Source: Thioalkalivibrio thiocyanoxidans ARh2 (GTDB lineage Bacteria; Pseudomonadota; Gammaproteobacteria; Ectothiorhodospirales; Ectothiorhodospiraceae). Taken from it: a stretch of 35,088 nt of DNA. The notes under the pieces are model-generated. The model did no database searches. It was given only the letters and a program-made list of their open reading frames with translations, and was not told the DNA's origin. This document shows positions 7,646 through 15,861 of the stretch, piece by piece (positions within the stretch are counted from its first letter, which is position 1; every line of letters starts with the position of its first letter). Location: the NCBI RefSeq assembly GCF_000385215.1, contig NZ_ARQK01000028.1, positions 1-35,088 on the forward strand. The letters run 5' to 3'. The position numbers and the translations under genes were made by a program.

Positions 7646-7666
7646 CGCCGCGGCGCGTGCCTCCGT

Positions 7667-7773
7667 CATTGCGAGGAGCCGCAGGCGACGCGGCAACCGC
7701 CCGAAGCTGACGTCGCTTCGGGGTTCGCTGGCTTGCGGATACCGATTGCTTCGTCGCGATGCTCCTCGCAATG
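7667..7773. repeat. Imperfect palindromic interspersed repeat between convergent genes
   Basis: Outer arms CATTGCGAGGAGC (7667-7679) and GCTCCTCGCAATG (7761-7773) are perfect 13-bp inverted repeats. An inner perfect stem CCCGAAGC (7700-7707) / GCTTCGGG (7715-7722) sits nested, and the GCGACG...CGTCGC flanks are partly complementary. The CGTCATTGCGAGGAGC sequence is a pattern I know from dispersed palindromic repeats in diverse bacterial genomes. It fills the whole space between the oxidoreductase and nadB stops and could serve as a bidirectional transcription barrier. Confidence 0.75.
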
Positions 7774-7786
7774 GCGGGGGAGCGGG

Positions 7787-9427
7787 TTACGGCCGGCGGC
7801 GGTCGTCCGGGCGCAGGGCGTTATCCGGTGCCAGGATCGTCGGCTGTCCGTCCAGGGCGGGGTCGGTCTCCGGGTAGTCGCGGATAAAGTGCAGCCCGCG
7901 GCTTTCCTTGCGGGACAGGGCGCTGGTTACGATGATCTCCGCGACCATGGCCAGGTTGCGCAGCTCGAGCAGGTCCGGCGAGATGCGGAAATGGCTGTAA
8001 TACTCGTGGATCTCTTCCTGCAGGATGCGGATGCGGCGCTCGGCACGGTGCAGGCGCTCGCGGGTGCGCACAATGCCGACGTAGTCCCACATCAGGCGGC
8101 GCAGTTCGTCCCAGTCGTGGGCGACCACGACCTCCTCCTCGGATTCCGTGACGCGTGACTCGTCCCAGGCGGGCGGGACGGCGAGCTGCTCCGGTGCGGG
8201 CAGGTCGGTCTGCGACAGGATGTGCTCGGCGGCCGCGCGGGCGTAGACCAGGCACTCCAGCAAGGAGTTGCTGGCCATGCGGTTGGCCCCGTGCAGGCCG
8301 GTATAGGAGACCTCGCCGGCCGCGTACAGGCCGGGCAGATCGGTCTGACCGAAGTGGTTCACCATCACCCCGCCGCAGGTGTAGTGCGCGGCCGGTACCA
8401 CTGGTAGCGGCTCGTGGGTCATGTCGAAGCCGTACTCCAGGCAGCGCTCGTGGATCGTCGGGAAGTGCTCGCGGATGAATTCCGCCGGCTTGTGGCTGAT
8501 ATCCAGGTTCACGTGATCCAGACCGAGACGCTTCATCTCGTGGTCGACCGCGCGGGCGACGATGTCGCGCGGGGCCAGTTCCGCGCGCTCGTCGAAGCGC
8601 GGCATGAAGCGCTCGCCGTCGGGGAGCAGCAGCAGGCCGCCCTCGCCGCGCACCGCCTCGGAGATCAGGAACGACTTGGCGCGCGGATGGAACAGGCAGG
8701 TCGGGTGGAACTGCATGAACTCCATGTTGGCGATGCGGCAGCCGGCACGCCAGGCCATCGCGATGCCGTCGCCGGTGGATCCGTCGGGGTTGGAGCTGTA
8801 CAGATAGACCTTGCTCGCGCCGCCGGTCGCCAGGATCACGGTCGGGGCCAGGATGGTCTCCACCTCGCGGGTGCTGGCGTCCTGTACATAGGCGCCGACC
8901 ACGCGGCGGGTGCCGTCCACGGGCTGGGTGATCAGGTCCACCGCCACGTGGCGCTCGAAGACCTCGATGCTGGCCTGCCCGGAGGCGCTCTTCACCAGGG
9001 CATCCTCGATCGCGCGGCCGGTGGCATCGGCGGCATGGGCGACGCGCCGCGCGCTGTGCCCCCCCTCGCGGGTCAGGTGCAGGCGGCTGCGCCCCTCCAG
9101 GGCCTCGCGGGTGAACGGCACACCGAGGTTGAGCAGCCACTGGATGGCCTCGGGGCCGGCAGCGACGGTGCGCCGCACGGCGTCCGGATCGCACAGGCCG
9201 GCCCCCGCATCGAGGGTGTCGGCGATATGGGCATCGAACGAGTCGGCGCGGTCGAGAACGGCGGAGATCCCGCCCTGGGCATAGCGGGTCGAGCCCTCGT
9301 CCACCGGGCCCTTGCTGATCACGGTGACACGGCGGTGCGGAGCCAGGTGCAGAGCGGCCGAGAGCCCCGCCGCACCGCTCCCGATCACCAGTACGTCCGC
9401 CAGGCGAGGTTGTTGTACTGTTCCCAT
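7787..9427 (-). CDS. nadB: L-aspartate oxidase
   Basis: FAD enzyme that oxidises L-aspartate to iminoaspartate, the first step of de novo NAD synthesis; NadA then makes quinolinate. The 546-residue protein has the N-terminal dinucleotide-binding motif [16 protein letters not shown], the [12 protein letters not shown] motif of the succinate dehydrogenase/fumarate reductase flavoprotein family, HPTCLF, and the catalytic-region signature [20 protein letters not shown], followed by [22 protein letters not shown]. Length is normal. Start ATG at 9427 gives the standard [19 protein letters not shown]-terminus. It is transcribed divergently from rpoE, as in E. coli and many Gammaproteobacteria. nadA and nadC are not in the window. 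Confidence 0.97.
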   Translation of the reverse strand: MGTVQQPRLADVLVIGSGAAGLSAALHLAPHRRVTVISKGPVDEGSTRYAQGGISAVLDRADSFDAHIADTLDAGAGLCDPDAVRRTVAAGPEAIQWLLNLGVPFTREALEGRSRLHLTREGGHSARRVAHAADATGRAIEDALVKSASGQASIEVFERHVAVDLITQPVDGTRRVVGAYVQDASTREVETILAPTVILATGGASKVYLYSSNPDGSTGDGIAMAWRAGCRIANMEFMQFHPTCLFHPRAKSFLISEAVRGEGGLLLLPDGERFMPRFDERAELAPRDIVARAVDHEMKRLGLDHVNLDISHKPAEFIREHFPTIHERCLEYGFDMTHEPLPVVPAAHYTCGGVMVNHFGQTDLPGLYAAGEVSYTGLHGANRMASNSLLECLVYARAAAEHILSQTDLPAPEQLAVPPAWDESRVTESEEEVVVAHDWDELRRLMWDYVGIVRTRERLHRAERRIRILQEEIHEYYSHFRISPDLLELRNLAMVAEIIVTSALSRKESRGLHFIRDYPETDPALDGQPTILAPDNALRPDDRRRP

Positions 9428-9499
9428 GGCTCAGGTAACGTGCTGCGCTTGTTGCCCGAGCAAATCGTGGCCCTTTCGCAACAGTGTTGTGCGGAAAGC

Positions 9500-9525
9500 G
9501 AACTTAATGCGAGTCAGGCGGTCCA
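9500..9525 (+). promoter_or_regulatory. Sigma-E type promoter of the rpoE operon
   Basis: GAACTT at 9500-9505 followed after 16 bases by TCCA at 9522-9525 matches the extracytoplasmic sigma-E/AlgU consensus (GAACTT, 16-17 bp, TC-rich -10). It lies 47 bp upstream of the rpoE ATG, so the sigma factor probably activates its own transcription. An 11-bp dyad CAACAgTGTTG (9479-9489) sits just upstream. Confidence 0.7.
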
Positions 9526-9571
9526 TGCACCATAGATTACCGGAGACCGGTGCCCTCGCGGGAGCCCCCGC

Positions 9572-10153
9572 ATGAGCGAGAAGGCTTCCGACGAGGCCCT
9601 GGTCAAACGCGTACAAAACGGCGACAAGGCGGCTTTCGACATTCTCGTGCTGAAGTACCAGCACAAGATCGTGAACCTGGTCGGGCGTTATGTGCATGAT
9701 CAGGCTGCCGCCCTGGATGTGTCCCAGGAGGCCTTCATCAAGGCCTACAAGGGGCTGGCGAACTTTCGCGGCGAGAGTGCGTTCTATACCTGGCTCTACC
9801 GCATCGCCATTAATACCGCCAAGAACTACCTGGTTTCCCAGGGACGGCGGCGGCCGGAGGCCGAAGTCGACGCACAGGACGCGGAACAGATGAGCGGGGA
9901 CTCCGCTCTCAAGGACAATGCAACCCCGGAGGGGGAGCTCTTGTCCGAGGAGATAGAAGGCGCGGTGCAGCGCACCATCGAGAATCTGCCCGACGACCTT
10001 CGCATGGCAATCACGTTGCGCGAAATCGAGGGACTGAGTTACGAGGAAATCGCGCAGACGATGGGATGTCCGATCGGTACTGTGCGATCGCGCATCTTTC
10101 GGGCCCGTGAGGCCATCGACCGGACCTTGCGTCCTTTGTTAGACGAAGAATGA
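9572..10153 (+). CDS. rpoE: RNA polymerase sigma-E factor (RpoE/AlgU)
   Basis: ECF sigma factor that directs the envelope-stress regulon when released from its membrane anti-sigma factor. The 193-residue protein has region 2 (about 20-90: AFDILVLKYQHKIVNLVGRYV, DVSQEAFIKAYKGLANFRGES, FYTWLYRIAINTAKNYLVSQGRR) and region 4 (about 130-185: TIENLPDDLRMAITLRE, GLSYEEIAQTMGCPIGTVRSRIFRARE). These match E. coli RpoE and Pseudomonas AlgU nearly motif for motif. The ATG at 9572 follows GGGAG with 7-bp spacing. It is first in the rpoE-rseA-rseB-rseC-degP order, the same as algU-mucABCD, and overlaps the upstream-most rseA start by 4 bp. A sigma-E promoter lies in front of it. Confidence 0.98.
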   Translation: MSEKASDEALVKRVQNGDKAAFDILVLKYQHKIVNLVGRYVHDQAAALDVSQEAFIKAYKGLANFRGESAFYTWLYRIAINTAKNYLVSQGRRRPEAEVDAQDAEQMSGDSALKDNATPEGELLSEEIEGAVQRTIENLPDDLRMAITLREIEGLSYEEIAQTMGCPIGTVRSRIFRAREAIDRTLRPLLDEE

Positions 10154-10164
10154 CGAGAAGCATC

Positions 10165-10734
10165 ATGAAAGAACAAGTCACCAAGAGTGAACGTCTATCC
10201 GCCCTCGTAGACGGAGAAACGGATGACTTCGAGACGCGGCGTCTGATCGACGAACTGGTCAAATCCGAACAAGATCGTATTCAGTGGGAACGTTATCACC
10301 TGATCGGTGACAGTCTGCGTGGTGGGCTGCGGCACACGGCCCCCGCGCATTTCAGGGACGACATTCGAGCGGCGCTGGCGGCCGAACCCGCGCTGCAGGG
10401 AGAACCTCGACGCGCATCGCCGCGCTGGCTGAAGCCGGTCGCCGGTACCGGTGTGGCTGCGGCCGTGGCGATGGTGACACTGGTGGGTATGCAGATGCTG
10501 GGGGACCGCCCCGGCCATGAGGCCACCCCGGTGGCCGTGGAAAGTGGCACCCCGGCGGCCGAGGGTGACGTGCAGACGGCCAGCTCCGGCGCCAGTGGTG
10601 ACGACCCGGCCCAGGTGGAAGGTGCCGAGTCGCTGGACCCGCGGTTTGCCCGGTACCTCGAGAATCACGCCGAACTGACCGGTCCGGGTTCCTCGGCCCT
10701 GGGGCGCGTACGCTACTCGGTCAGCGAAGAGTAA
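10165..10734 (+). CDS. rseA: Anti-sigma-E factor RseA/MucA
   Basis: Inner-membrane anti-sigma factor that holds sigma-E inactive until cleaved by DegS/RseP-type proteases. The N-terminal cytoplasmic domain (LSALVDGETDDFETRRLIDEL ... WERYHLIGDSLRG) is the RseA_N sigma-binding fold. A single membrane segment spans about residues 92-112 (VAGTGVAAAVAMVTLVGM), followed by a ~75-residue periplasmic tail rich in Ala/Gly/Asp. The ATG at 10165 (189 residues) is chosen because GAGAAG precedes it and the protein then begins like MucA; an in-frame ATG at 10150 overlapping the rpoE stop is the alternative. Pairs with rseB directly downstream. Confidence 0.93.
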   Translation: MKEQVTKSERLSALVDGETDDFETRRLIDELVKSEQDRIQWERYHLIGDSLRGGLRHTAPAHFRDDIRAALAAEPALQGEPRRASPRWLKPVAGTGVAAAVAMVTLVGMQMLGDRPGHEATPVAVESGTPAAEGDVQTASSGASGDDPAQVEGAESLDPRFARYLENHAELTGPGSSALGRVRYSVSEE

Positions 10735-10740
10735 ATCGCC

Positions 10741-11727
10741 ATGTGGCGCGGGCTGCCGCTCGTTCTGGCCGCAACCGCCTTCTGCCTTTCGGGGCAGGCC
10801 CTGGCGGACGACGCCGCTTCGCCCTCGGCCTGGCTCGAGCGCATGATGACGAGCCTGCATGCCGAGAGCTATGTGGGCACCTTCGTGCTGCAGCGCGAAG
10901 ATCGTCTTGACACCATCCGGGTGGTACATGCTGCCGAGGATGGGGGTTATCGTGAGCGTCTGGAAACCTTGACGGGTGCCGAGCGGGAGATCGTTCGTTC
11001 GGTCGACCGTCTGAGTGCGATCAAGGGCGCTCGCGGAGCATCGAGTGACGGCGCGCAGTCGCCGCTTGGCCCCGCCGGCGCACCGGTCTCGCTTCTGGAA
11101 GAGCATGATCTTTATGCATTGAAGATCCAGGGGCTGGATCGTGTGGCCGGTTACCCCTGCACGCTTGTGATGGCGCGAGCCAGGGACGTCCTGCGCTACA
11201 GCCACCGCTATTGTCTGCACGTGGACAGCGCCCTGCCGCTGCTGAGCGAGCTGTACGATCCCCGCGGGAAGTTGCTGGAACGTCTTGCCTTCACGGACCT
11301 CGAGCTGACGGATCAGATTGACGAGAGCGAGCTCGAGCCGACCACCGACGATGCCGAGTATATCGAGGTGCGCGCGGATCGCGGCCACAAGAAGCCGCAG
11401 TGGGACGAGGACAACGGTCTGGGTGGCTGGAAGTTTGCTGAACTGCCCCCCGGCTTTCGGGCGGTCGCGGCCACGGAGCGGTCGCTTGGCAATGGCGATG
11501 AGGTCTCGCGCCACTTTGTGTTGAGTGATGGCCTGGCCTCGGTCTCGGTCTATGTGGAACCGGCGGATGGCGAGAAGAGCTTCGAGGGTACGACCCGCGC
11601 CGGTGCTACCCATGCCGCGGCACGGGTAATGGCCGGGCATCAGGTTACGGCGGTGGGCGATGTGCCGCACGCGACGGTCCAGAAGGTGCTGGGCGCCGTC
11701 TATTACCGGGGCGCCGCGGGCGAGTAA
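10741..11727 (+). CDS. rseB: Sigma-E regulatory protein RseB/MucB
   Basis: Periplasmic protein that binds the periplasmic tail of RseA and shields it from proteolysis, sensing mislocalised lipoproteins or lipopolysaccharide. The 328-residue protein begins with a signal peptide (hydrophobic LPLVLAATAFCLSG, cleavage likely after ALA at about 23). The MucB/RseB large domain follows (WLERMMTSLHAESYVGTFVLQRED ...) with the LolA-like fold, then a C-terminal domain (WKFAELPPGFRAVAATER ... VSVYVEP). The start ATG lies 6 bp after the rseA stop. Two cysteines (YPCTLV, HRYCLH) may form a disulfide. Order and length agree with MucB. Confidence 0.95.
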   Translation: MWRGLPLVLAATAFCLSGQALADDAASPSAWLERMMTSLHAESYVGTFVLQREDRLDTIRVVHAAEDGGYRERLETLTGAEREIVRSVDRLSAIKGARGASSDGAQSPLGPAGAPVSLLEEHDLYALKIQGLDRVAGYPCTLVMARARDVLRYSHRYCLHVDSALPLLSELYDPRGKLLERLAFTDLELTDQIDESELEPTTDDAEYIEVRADRGHKKPQWDEDNGLGGWKFAELPPGFRAVAATERSLGNGDEVSRHFVLSDGLASVSVYVEPADGEKSFEGTTRAGATHAAARVMAGHQVTAVGDVPHATVQKVLGAVYYRGAAGE

Positions 11728-11732
11728 GCGCC

Positions 11733-12218
11733 GTGGGGCACTGGATCGAGGAACAGGGCGTTGTGCTGTCGGCCGAGGCGCACAGCGCGCGCGTACGGAT
11801 CGAGCGCCAGTCCACCTGCGGGAGCTGCTCCGCACGCACCGGCTGCGGTAGTGGCGTGTTGTCCGAGGTGCTGGGGCGCAAGGCCGTGGAGGTGACCATT
11901 GGCCACCCCGGCCAGCTCCGCGCCGGGGACCGTGTGATCATCGGCATTCGCGACCAGGCTCTGGTCTCGGGTGCCCTGGCCATGTATCTGCTGCCATTGC
12001 TGGGCCTGGTGGCCGTCCCGGGGCTGCTGATGTGGATCTGGCCGGCACTGGGCGAGGGGTGGCTGCTGCTGGCCGGGGCGGCCGGGTTTGTGCTGGGCCT
12101 GGGCGCGGTGCGCTACTGGATGCGCCACCGTGCCCCCGATCTGGCGCCGGTATTCCTGCGGCGCGATCCCGAGGCCGGCATCGTGAGTGCCGCAGGCCGT
12201 CCACGCCCGACCGAATAA
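11733..12218 (+). CDS. rseC: RseC/MucC family membrane protein
   Basis: Integral inner-membrane protein of the sigma-E locus, a mild positive modulator in some species and linked to redox (Rsx/SoxR reduction) functions in others. The 161-residue protein has an N-terminal cytoplasmic part with a Cys cluster CX2CX5C (C29, C32, C38 in CGSCSARTGCGSG), likely metal or Fe-S binding, and two membrane helices (about 77-101 and 108-128). It starts with GTG at 11733, 5 bp after the rseB stop; the GTG yields the expected WIEEQGVVLS N-terminus. Position between rseB and degP matches mucC in Pseudomonas. Confidence 0.93.
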   Translation: MGHWIEEQGVVLSAEAHSARVRIERQSTCGSCSARTGCGSGVLSEVLGRKAVEVTIGHPGQLRAGDRVIIGIRDQALVSGALAMYLLPLLGLVAVPGLLMWIWPALGEGWLLLAGAAGFVLGLGAVRYWMRHRAPDLAPVFLRRDPEAGIVSAAGRPRPTE

Positions 12219-12234
12219 TGCAGGTGAACACCGG

Positions 12235-12262
12235 GAACTTGTGCCGGTGCGAATTTTCTAGA
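12235..12262 (+). promoter_or_regulatory. Sigma-E type promoter in front of degP
   Basis: GGAACTT (12234-12240) followed by 16 bases and TCTAGA at 12257-12262 is a strong match to the sigma-E consensus. Transcription would begin near 12268, just past the most upstream in-frame ATG (12265), which therefore cannot serve transcripts from this promoter. This argues for translation from ATG 12295. Confidence 0.75.
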
Positions 12263-12294
12263 GCATGAACGCACGAGCAAGAACGGGTTCAAAC

Positions 12295-13716
12295 ATGACG
12301 CGACCGATACAATGGGCCCTGCTGGGGCTGATCCTTTTCGCCTTCTCGCTGCCGGCCTCGGCCCGCATGCTCCCGGATTTCGTCCCGCTGGCGGAGGAGC
12401 ACAGCCCGGCGGTGGTCAATATCTCCACCACGCGGGAGCGCGAGGGAGGCCAGACCGGCGGACACCCCGATTTCGAGGGGTCTCCGTTCGAGGACCTGTT
12501 CGAGCGATTCTTCGGCGCACCTCCGGGTGGCGAGGGCGGCGAAGGCCGGATGCCCGAGCGCAGCTCGCTGGGGTCCGGCTTCATCTACACCGAGGACGGC
12601 TACATCATCACGGCGAATCATGTGGTCGAGGGAGCCTCCGAGGTTGTGGTGCACCTCTCCGACCGTCGCGTGTTTGACGCCGAGGTGATCGGCAAGGACC
12701 CGCAAAGCGATGTGGCCCTGCTGAAGATCGACGCCGACGACCTGCCGACACTGGAGCTGGGTTCTTCGGATGAGCTCAAGGTCGGCGAGTGGGTGCTGGC
12801 GATCGGCTCGCCGTTCGGCTTTGACCACTCCGTGACCGCCGGGATCGTCAGCGCCAAGGGGCGCAACCTCCCGACCGAGAACTACGTCCCGTTCATCCAG
12901 ACCGATGTCGCGATCAATCCGGGCAATTCCGGTGGCCCGCTGCTGAACCTGGACGGCAAGGTCGTGGGGATCAATGCCCAGATCTACAGCCGGACGGGTG
13001 GCTTCATGGGCCTGTCGTTCGCGGTCCCGATCGAGATGGTCGAGGACGTGGTCATGCAGCTGCGCGAGCACGGCGAGGTGACGCGTGGCTGGCTCGGCGT
13101 GCTGATCCAGGAGGTTACGCGCGATCTGGCCGATTCGTTCGGCATGGACAAGCCCGCCGGTGCCCTGGTGGCACGGGTGCAGTCGGACAGCCCGGCGGAG
13201 AAAGCCGGTTTCGAGACAGGGGATGTGATCCTCAGGTTCAACGGTATCGATGTGCCGAATTCCTCCGCGCTGCCGCCGATCGTGGGCCGCACGCCGGTGG
13301 GAACCGAGGCCGAGGTGGAGATCCGCCGGGGCGAGGAGACCAAGACCATTACGGTCGAGATCGAGCGCCTGCCGGATGACGTCGCGGCCGAACGCGGCGG
13401 TCGCCAGCCGGAGCAGGAAGAGCGCGCCGAGCCGCAAAGCCTGCTCGGGATGCACCTGGAGCCGCTGGATGCCGCCCAGGCCGAGGAGCTGGGCCTGGAC
13501 GGCGGGCTGGTGGTTACCGAGGTGACGGGCAATCCGGCCCGCTCCTCCGGCATTCGCCCGGGTGACGTGATCGTGCAGTTCGGTCGCCACTCGGTGGATT
13601 CGCTGGAAGAGCTGGAAGAGCAGATCGAGGACGCGGGCACCGGGCGTACGGTTCCGGTCCTGATCCAGCGCGACGGCAACCCGACCTTTATCGCCCTGCG
13701 CATCCCGTCCGAATGA
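12295..13716 (+). CDS. degP: Periplasmic serine protease DegP/MucD
   Basis: HtrA-family protease/chaperone that degrades or refolds damaged periplasmic proteins. The 473-residue precursor has a signal peptide (WALLGLILFAFSLPASA, cleavage after about residue 23), a trypsin-like domain with catalytic triad H109 (ITANHVV), D139 (QSDVALLKI) and S212 (NPGNSGGP), and two PDZ domains (about 255-345 and 375-470). A Gly/Glu-rich flexible loop near residues 75-90 corresponds to the LA loop. The ATG at 12295 is chosen over 12265 because the sigma-E promoter puts the transcript start near 12268 and because the signal peptide is then of standard form. It closes the rpoE operon and probably has extra sigma-E driven expression. 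Confidence 0.95.
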   Translation: MTRPIQWALLGLILFAFSLPASARMLPDFVPLAEEHSPAVVNISTTREREGGQTGGHPDFEGSPFEDLFERFFGAPPGGEGGEGRMPERSSLGSGFIYTEDGYIITANHVVEGASEVVVHLSDRRVFDAEVIGKDPQSDVALLKIDADDLPTLELGSSDELKVGEWVLAIGSPFGFDHSVTAGIVSAKGRNLPTENYVPFIQTDVAINPGNSGGPLLNLDGKVVGINAQIYSRTGGFMGLSFAVPIEMVEDVVMQLREHGEVTRGWLGVLIQEVTRDLADSFGMDKPAGALVARVQSDSPAEKAGFETGDVILRFNGIDVPNSSALPPIVGRTPVGTEAEVEIRRGEETKTITVEIERLPDDVAAERGGRQPEQEERAEPQSLLGMHLEPLDAAQAEELGLDGGLVVTEVTGNPARSSGIRPGDVIVQFGRHSVDSLEELEEQIEDAGTGRTVPVLIQRDGNPTFIALRIPSE

Positions 13717-13729
13717 TGGTCCTGCCGGG

Positions 13730-13752
13730 ACCCGGGTGCCGTGCGCCCGGGT
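13730..13752 (+). terminator. Hairpin between degP and the glutaredoxin-like gene
   Basis: ACCCGGGTGC (13730-13739) can pair with GCGCCCGGGT (13743-13752) with one G-T wobble around a 3-base loop, starting 14 bp after the degP stop. No T-run follows, so it may be a partial terminator or mRNA-stabilising stem separating the stress operon from the lepA unit. Confidence 0.4.
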
Positions 13753-13765
13753 GGCGGCGGCGATC

Positions 13766-14008
13766 ATGATGCGGACCCTGACGCTGTATCACCGCGAGGG
13801 CTGCGGGCTCTGCGAGCAGATGCTCGCAGAGCTTTCGGCCCTCAAAAGTCGTTATACTTTCGCTCTCGAGGTCGTCGACATCGACGAGGACCCGGACCTT
13901 CGCGCGCGTTTCAACGCGAAGGTCCCGGTGCTTGCGGTCGACGGCGACATTCTTTGCTGCCATTTCCTCGACCGAAAGGCACTGCTGGACCTACTGGCCC
14001 CTGCATGA
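13766..14008 (+). CDS. Glutaredoxin-family protein (DUF836-like)
   Basis: Small thioredoxin-fold protein of 80 residues. It opens with a beta strand ([18 protein letters not shown]) holding a CxxC motif (C13, C16, CGLC), then [10 protein letters not shown], the cis-proline loop of the thioredoxin fold. This is the short glutaredoxin-like family often encoded next to lepA or the rpoE operon. Function is probably dithiol/disulfide exchange in the cytoplasm; the partner is unknown. The ATG at 13766 (or 13769) is used because the region upstream is GC-rich and contains the hairpin. Its stop overlaps the lepA ATG by 4 bp (ATGA). Confidence 0.85.
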   Translation: MMRTLTLYHREGCGLCEQMLAELSALKSRYTFALEVVDIDEDPDLRARFNAKVPVLAVDGDILCCHFLDRKALLDLLAPA

Positions 14009-15810
14009 CCGAAACTCGCCTGACCCGCAATTTCTCCATCATCGCGCATATCGACCACGGCAAGTCCACGCTGGCCGACCGCCTGATCCAGGGCTGCCAT
14101 GGCCTGAGCGAGCGCGAAATGTCCGAGCAGGTGCTGGACTCGATGGACCTGGAGCGCGAGCGCGGGATCACCATCAAGGCGCAGAGCGTCTCGCTGTTCT
14201 ACGACGCCCAGGACGGGCAGCGCTACCAGCTGAATTTCATCGATACCCCGGGGCATGTGGACTTCTCCTACGAGGTGTCGCGTTCGCTGTATGCCTGCGA
14301 GGGTGCGCTCCTGGTGGTCGATGCCTCCCAGGGCGTGGAGGCGCAGAGTGTGGCCAACTGCTACACCGCGATCGACCAGGGGCTCGAGGTCGTCCCGGTG
14401 CTGAACAAGATCGACCTGCCGGCGGCCGAACCGGACCGCGTGGCGGCCGAGATCGAGGACGTGATCGGCATCGAGGCCACCGACGCCCTGCGCGTCTCCG
14501 CCAAGACCGGCGAGGGGATCGCCGAGTTGCTGGAGGAGATCGTGCGGCGCATCCCGCCGCCCGAGGGCGATGCCGAGGCCTCGCCCAAGGCGCTGGTGAT
14601 CGACTCCTGGTACGACAACTACCTGGGCGTGGTCGCGTTGGTGCGGGTGAAGGCCGGGCGCTTCTACGCGGGGCAGAAGATCAAGGCGATGTCGGTCGGG
14701 CGTGCGCACGAGGTCAGCCGGGTCGGCGTGTTTACGCCCAAGCCGGTGGACCGCGAGACCTTGGAGGTGGGCGAGGTCGGCTATCTGATCGCGACCATCA
14801 AGGACATCTCCGGTGCCAAGGTGGGCGACACCTTCACCGACTTCAACAACCCGGCCGACGAGCCGGTGCCGGGCTTCCAGGAGATCCAGCCGCGGGTGTT
14901 CGCCGGGCTGTTCCCGGTCAGCGCGGATGACTTCAATGACCTGCGCGAGGCGCTGGACAAGTTGCGCCTGAACGATGCCGCGCTGTCCTTCGAGCCGGAG
15001 ACCTCGCAGGCGCTGGGGTTCGGCTTTCGCTGCGGCTTCCTCGGCATGCTGCACATGGAGATCGTGCAGGAGCGCCTGGAGCGCGAGTACGATCTCGATC
15101 TGATTACCACCGCACCGACAGTGGTCTACGAGGTGGAAAAGAGCGACGGCGAGGTGGTCATGGTGCACAACCCCTCCGGACTGCCGCCGAGCAACGAGAT
15201 CGCCGAGATTCGAGAGCCGATCATCGAGGCGAACATCCTCGTGCCGCAGGATTATGTGGGCGCGGTGATTACCCTGTGCGTCGAGAAGCGCGGGGTGCAG
15301 ACGAAGATGCAGTATCTGGGGCGTCAGGTGCAGTTGTCCTACGAACTGCCGATGTCCGAAGTGATGCTGGATTTCTTCGACCGGCTGAAGTCCGCGACCC
15401 GTGGCTACGCCTCGTTCGACTACCAGCCGCGACGCTTCCAGGCGGCCCCGCTGGTGCGCGTGGACATCCTGATCAACGGTGAGCGGGTGGATGCCCTTTC
15501 CGGGATCGTGCATCGTGACCATGCGGAGTCGCGCGGTCGCGAACTGACCGAGCGCATGGCCAAGATCATCCCGCGGCAGATGTACGAGGTGGCGATCCAG
15601 GCGGCGATCGGCTCGAAGATTATCGCGCGCTCCACGGTCAAGGCGATGCGCAAGAATGTGCTGGCCAAGTGCTACGGCGGCGACGTCTCGCGCAAGCGCA
15701 AGCTGCTGGAGAAGCAGAAGGCCGGCAAGAAACGCATGAAGTCGATTGGCAAGGTGGACGTGCCGCAGGAGGCCTTCCTGGCGGTGCTGTCGGTCGGCGA
15801 CGACAAATAA
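14005..15810 (+). CDS. lepA: Elongation factor 4 (LepA) GTPase
   Basis: Translational GTPase that acts on ribosomes (back-translocation in vitro, 30S biogenesis in vivo). The 601-residue protein begins [21 protein letters not shown], with the P-loop AHIDHGKS, then the [10 protein letters not shown] switch [13 protein letters not shown] (G3), [12 protein letters not shown] (G4) and the family-specific C-terminal domain ending [20 protein letters not shown]. Length equals the family norm. The frame is open far upstream, but the ATG at 14005, overlapping the glutaredoxin stop, gives the conserved N-terminus. lepA-lepB adjacency is the standard arrangement. Confidence 0.98.
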   Translation: MTETRLTRNFSIIAHIDHGKSTLADRLIQGCHGLSEREMSEQVLDSMDLERERGITIKAQSVSLFYDAQDGQRYQLNFIDTPGHVDFSYEVSRSLYACEGALLVVDASQGVEAQSVANCYTAIDQGLEVVPVLNKIDLPAAEPDRVAAEIEDVIGIEATDALRVSAKTGEGIAELLEEIVRRIPPPEGDAEASPKALVIDSWYDNYLGVVALVRVKAGRFYAGQKIKAMSVGRAHEVSRVGVFTPKPVDRETLEVGEVGYLIATIKDISGAKVGDTFTDFNNPADEPVPGFQEIQPRVFAGLFPVSADDFNDLREALDKLRLNDAALSFEPETSQALGFGFRCGFLGMLHMEIVQERLEREYDLDLITTAPTVVYEVEKSDGEVVMVHNPSGLPPSNEIAEIREPIIEANILVPQDYVGAVITLCVEKRGVQTKMQYLGRQVQLSYELPMSEVMLDFFDRLKSATRGYASFDYQPRRFQAAPLVRVDILINGERVDALSGIVHRDHAESRGRELTERMAKIIPRQMYEVAIQAAIGSKIIARSTVKAMRKNVLAKCYGGDVSRKRKLLEKQKAGKKRMKSIGKVDVPQEAFLAVLSVGDDK

Positions 15811-15861
15811 CGCGCCCGGGTCGGAGCGGGCACGCCGCAAGGCGGTGATCGAGGACAATAC

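Noticed and set aside
12289-13767. Long minus-strand open frame opposite degP
   Set aside because: Composition is His/Arg/Gln-rich shadow coding opposite a clear HtrA protease; no domain and no ribosome binding site.
13741-14004. Possible N-terminal extension of lepA
   Set aside because: The residues overlap the glutaredoxin-like gene out of frame, are Arg/Gly-rich and are absent from the LepA family; the ATG at 14005 gives the canonical start.
13852-15858. 668-codon minus-strand open frame opposite lepA
   Set aside because: Pure antisense shadow of lepA with repetitive His/Leu/Arg composition.
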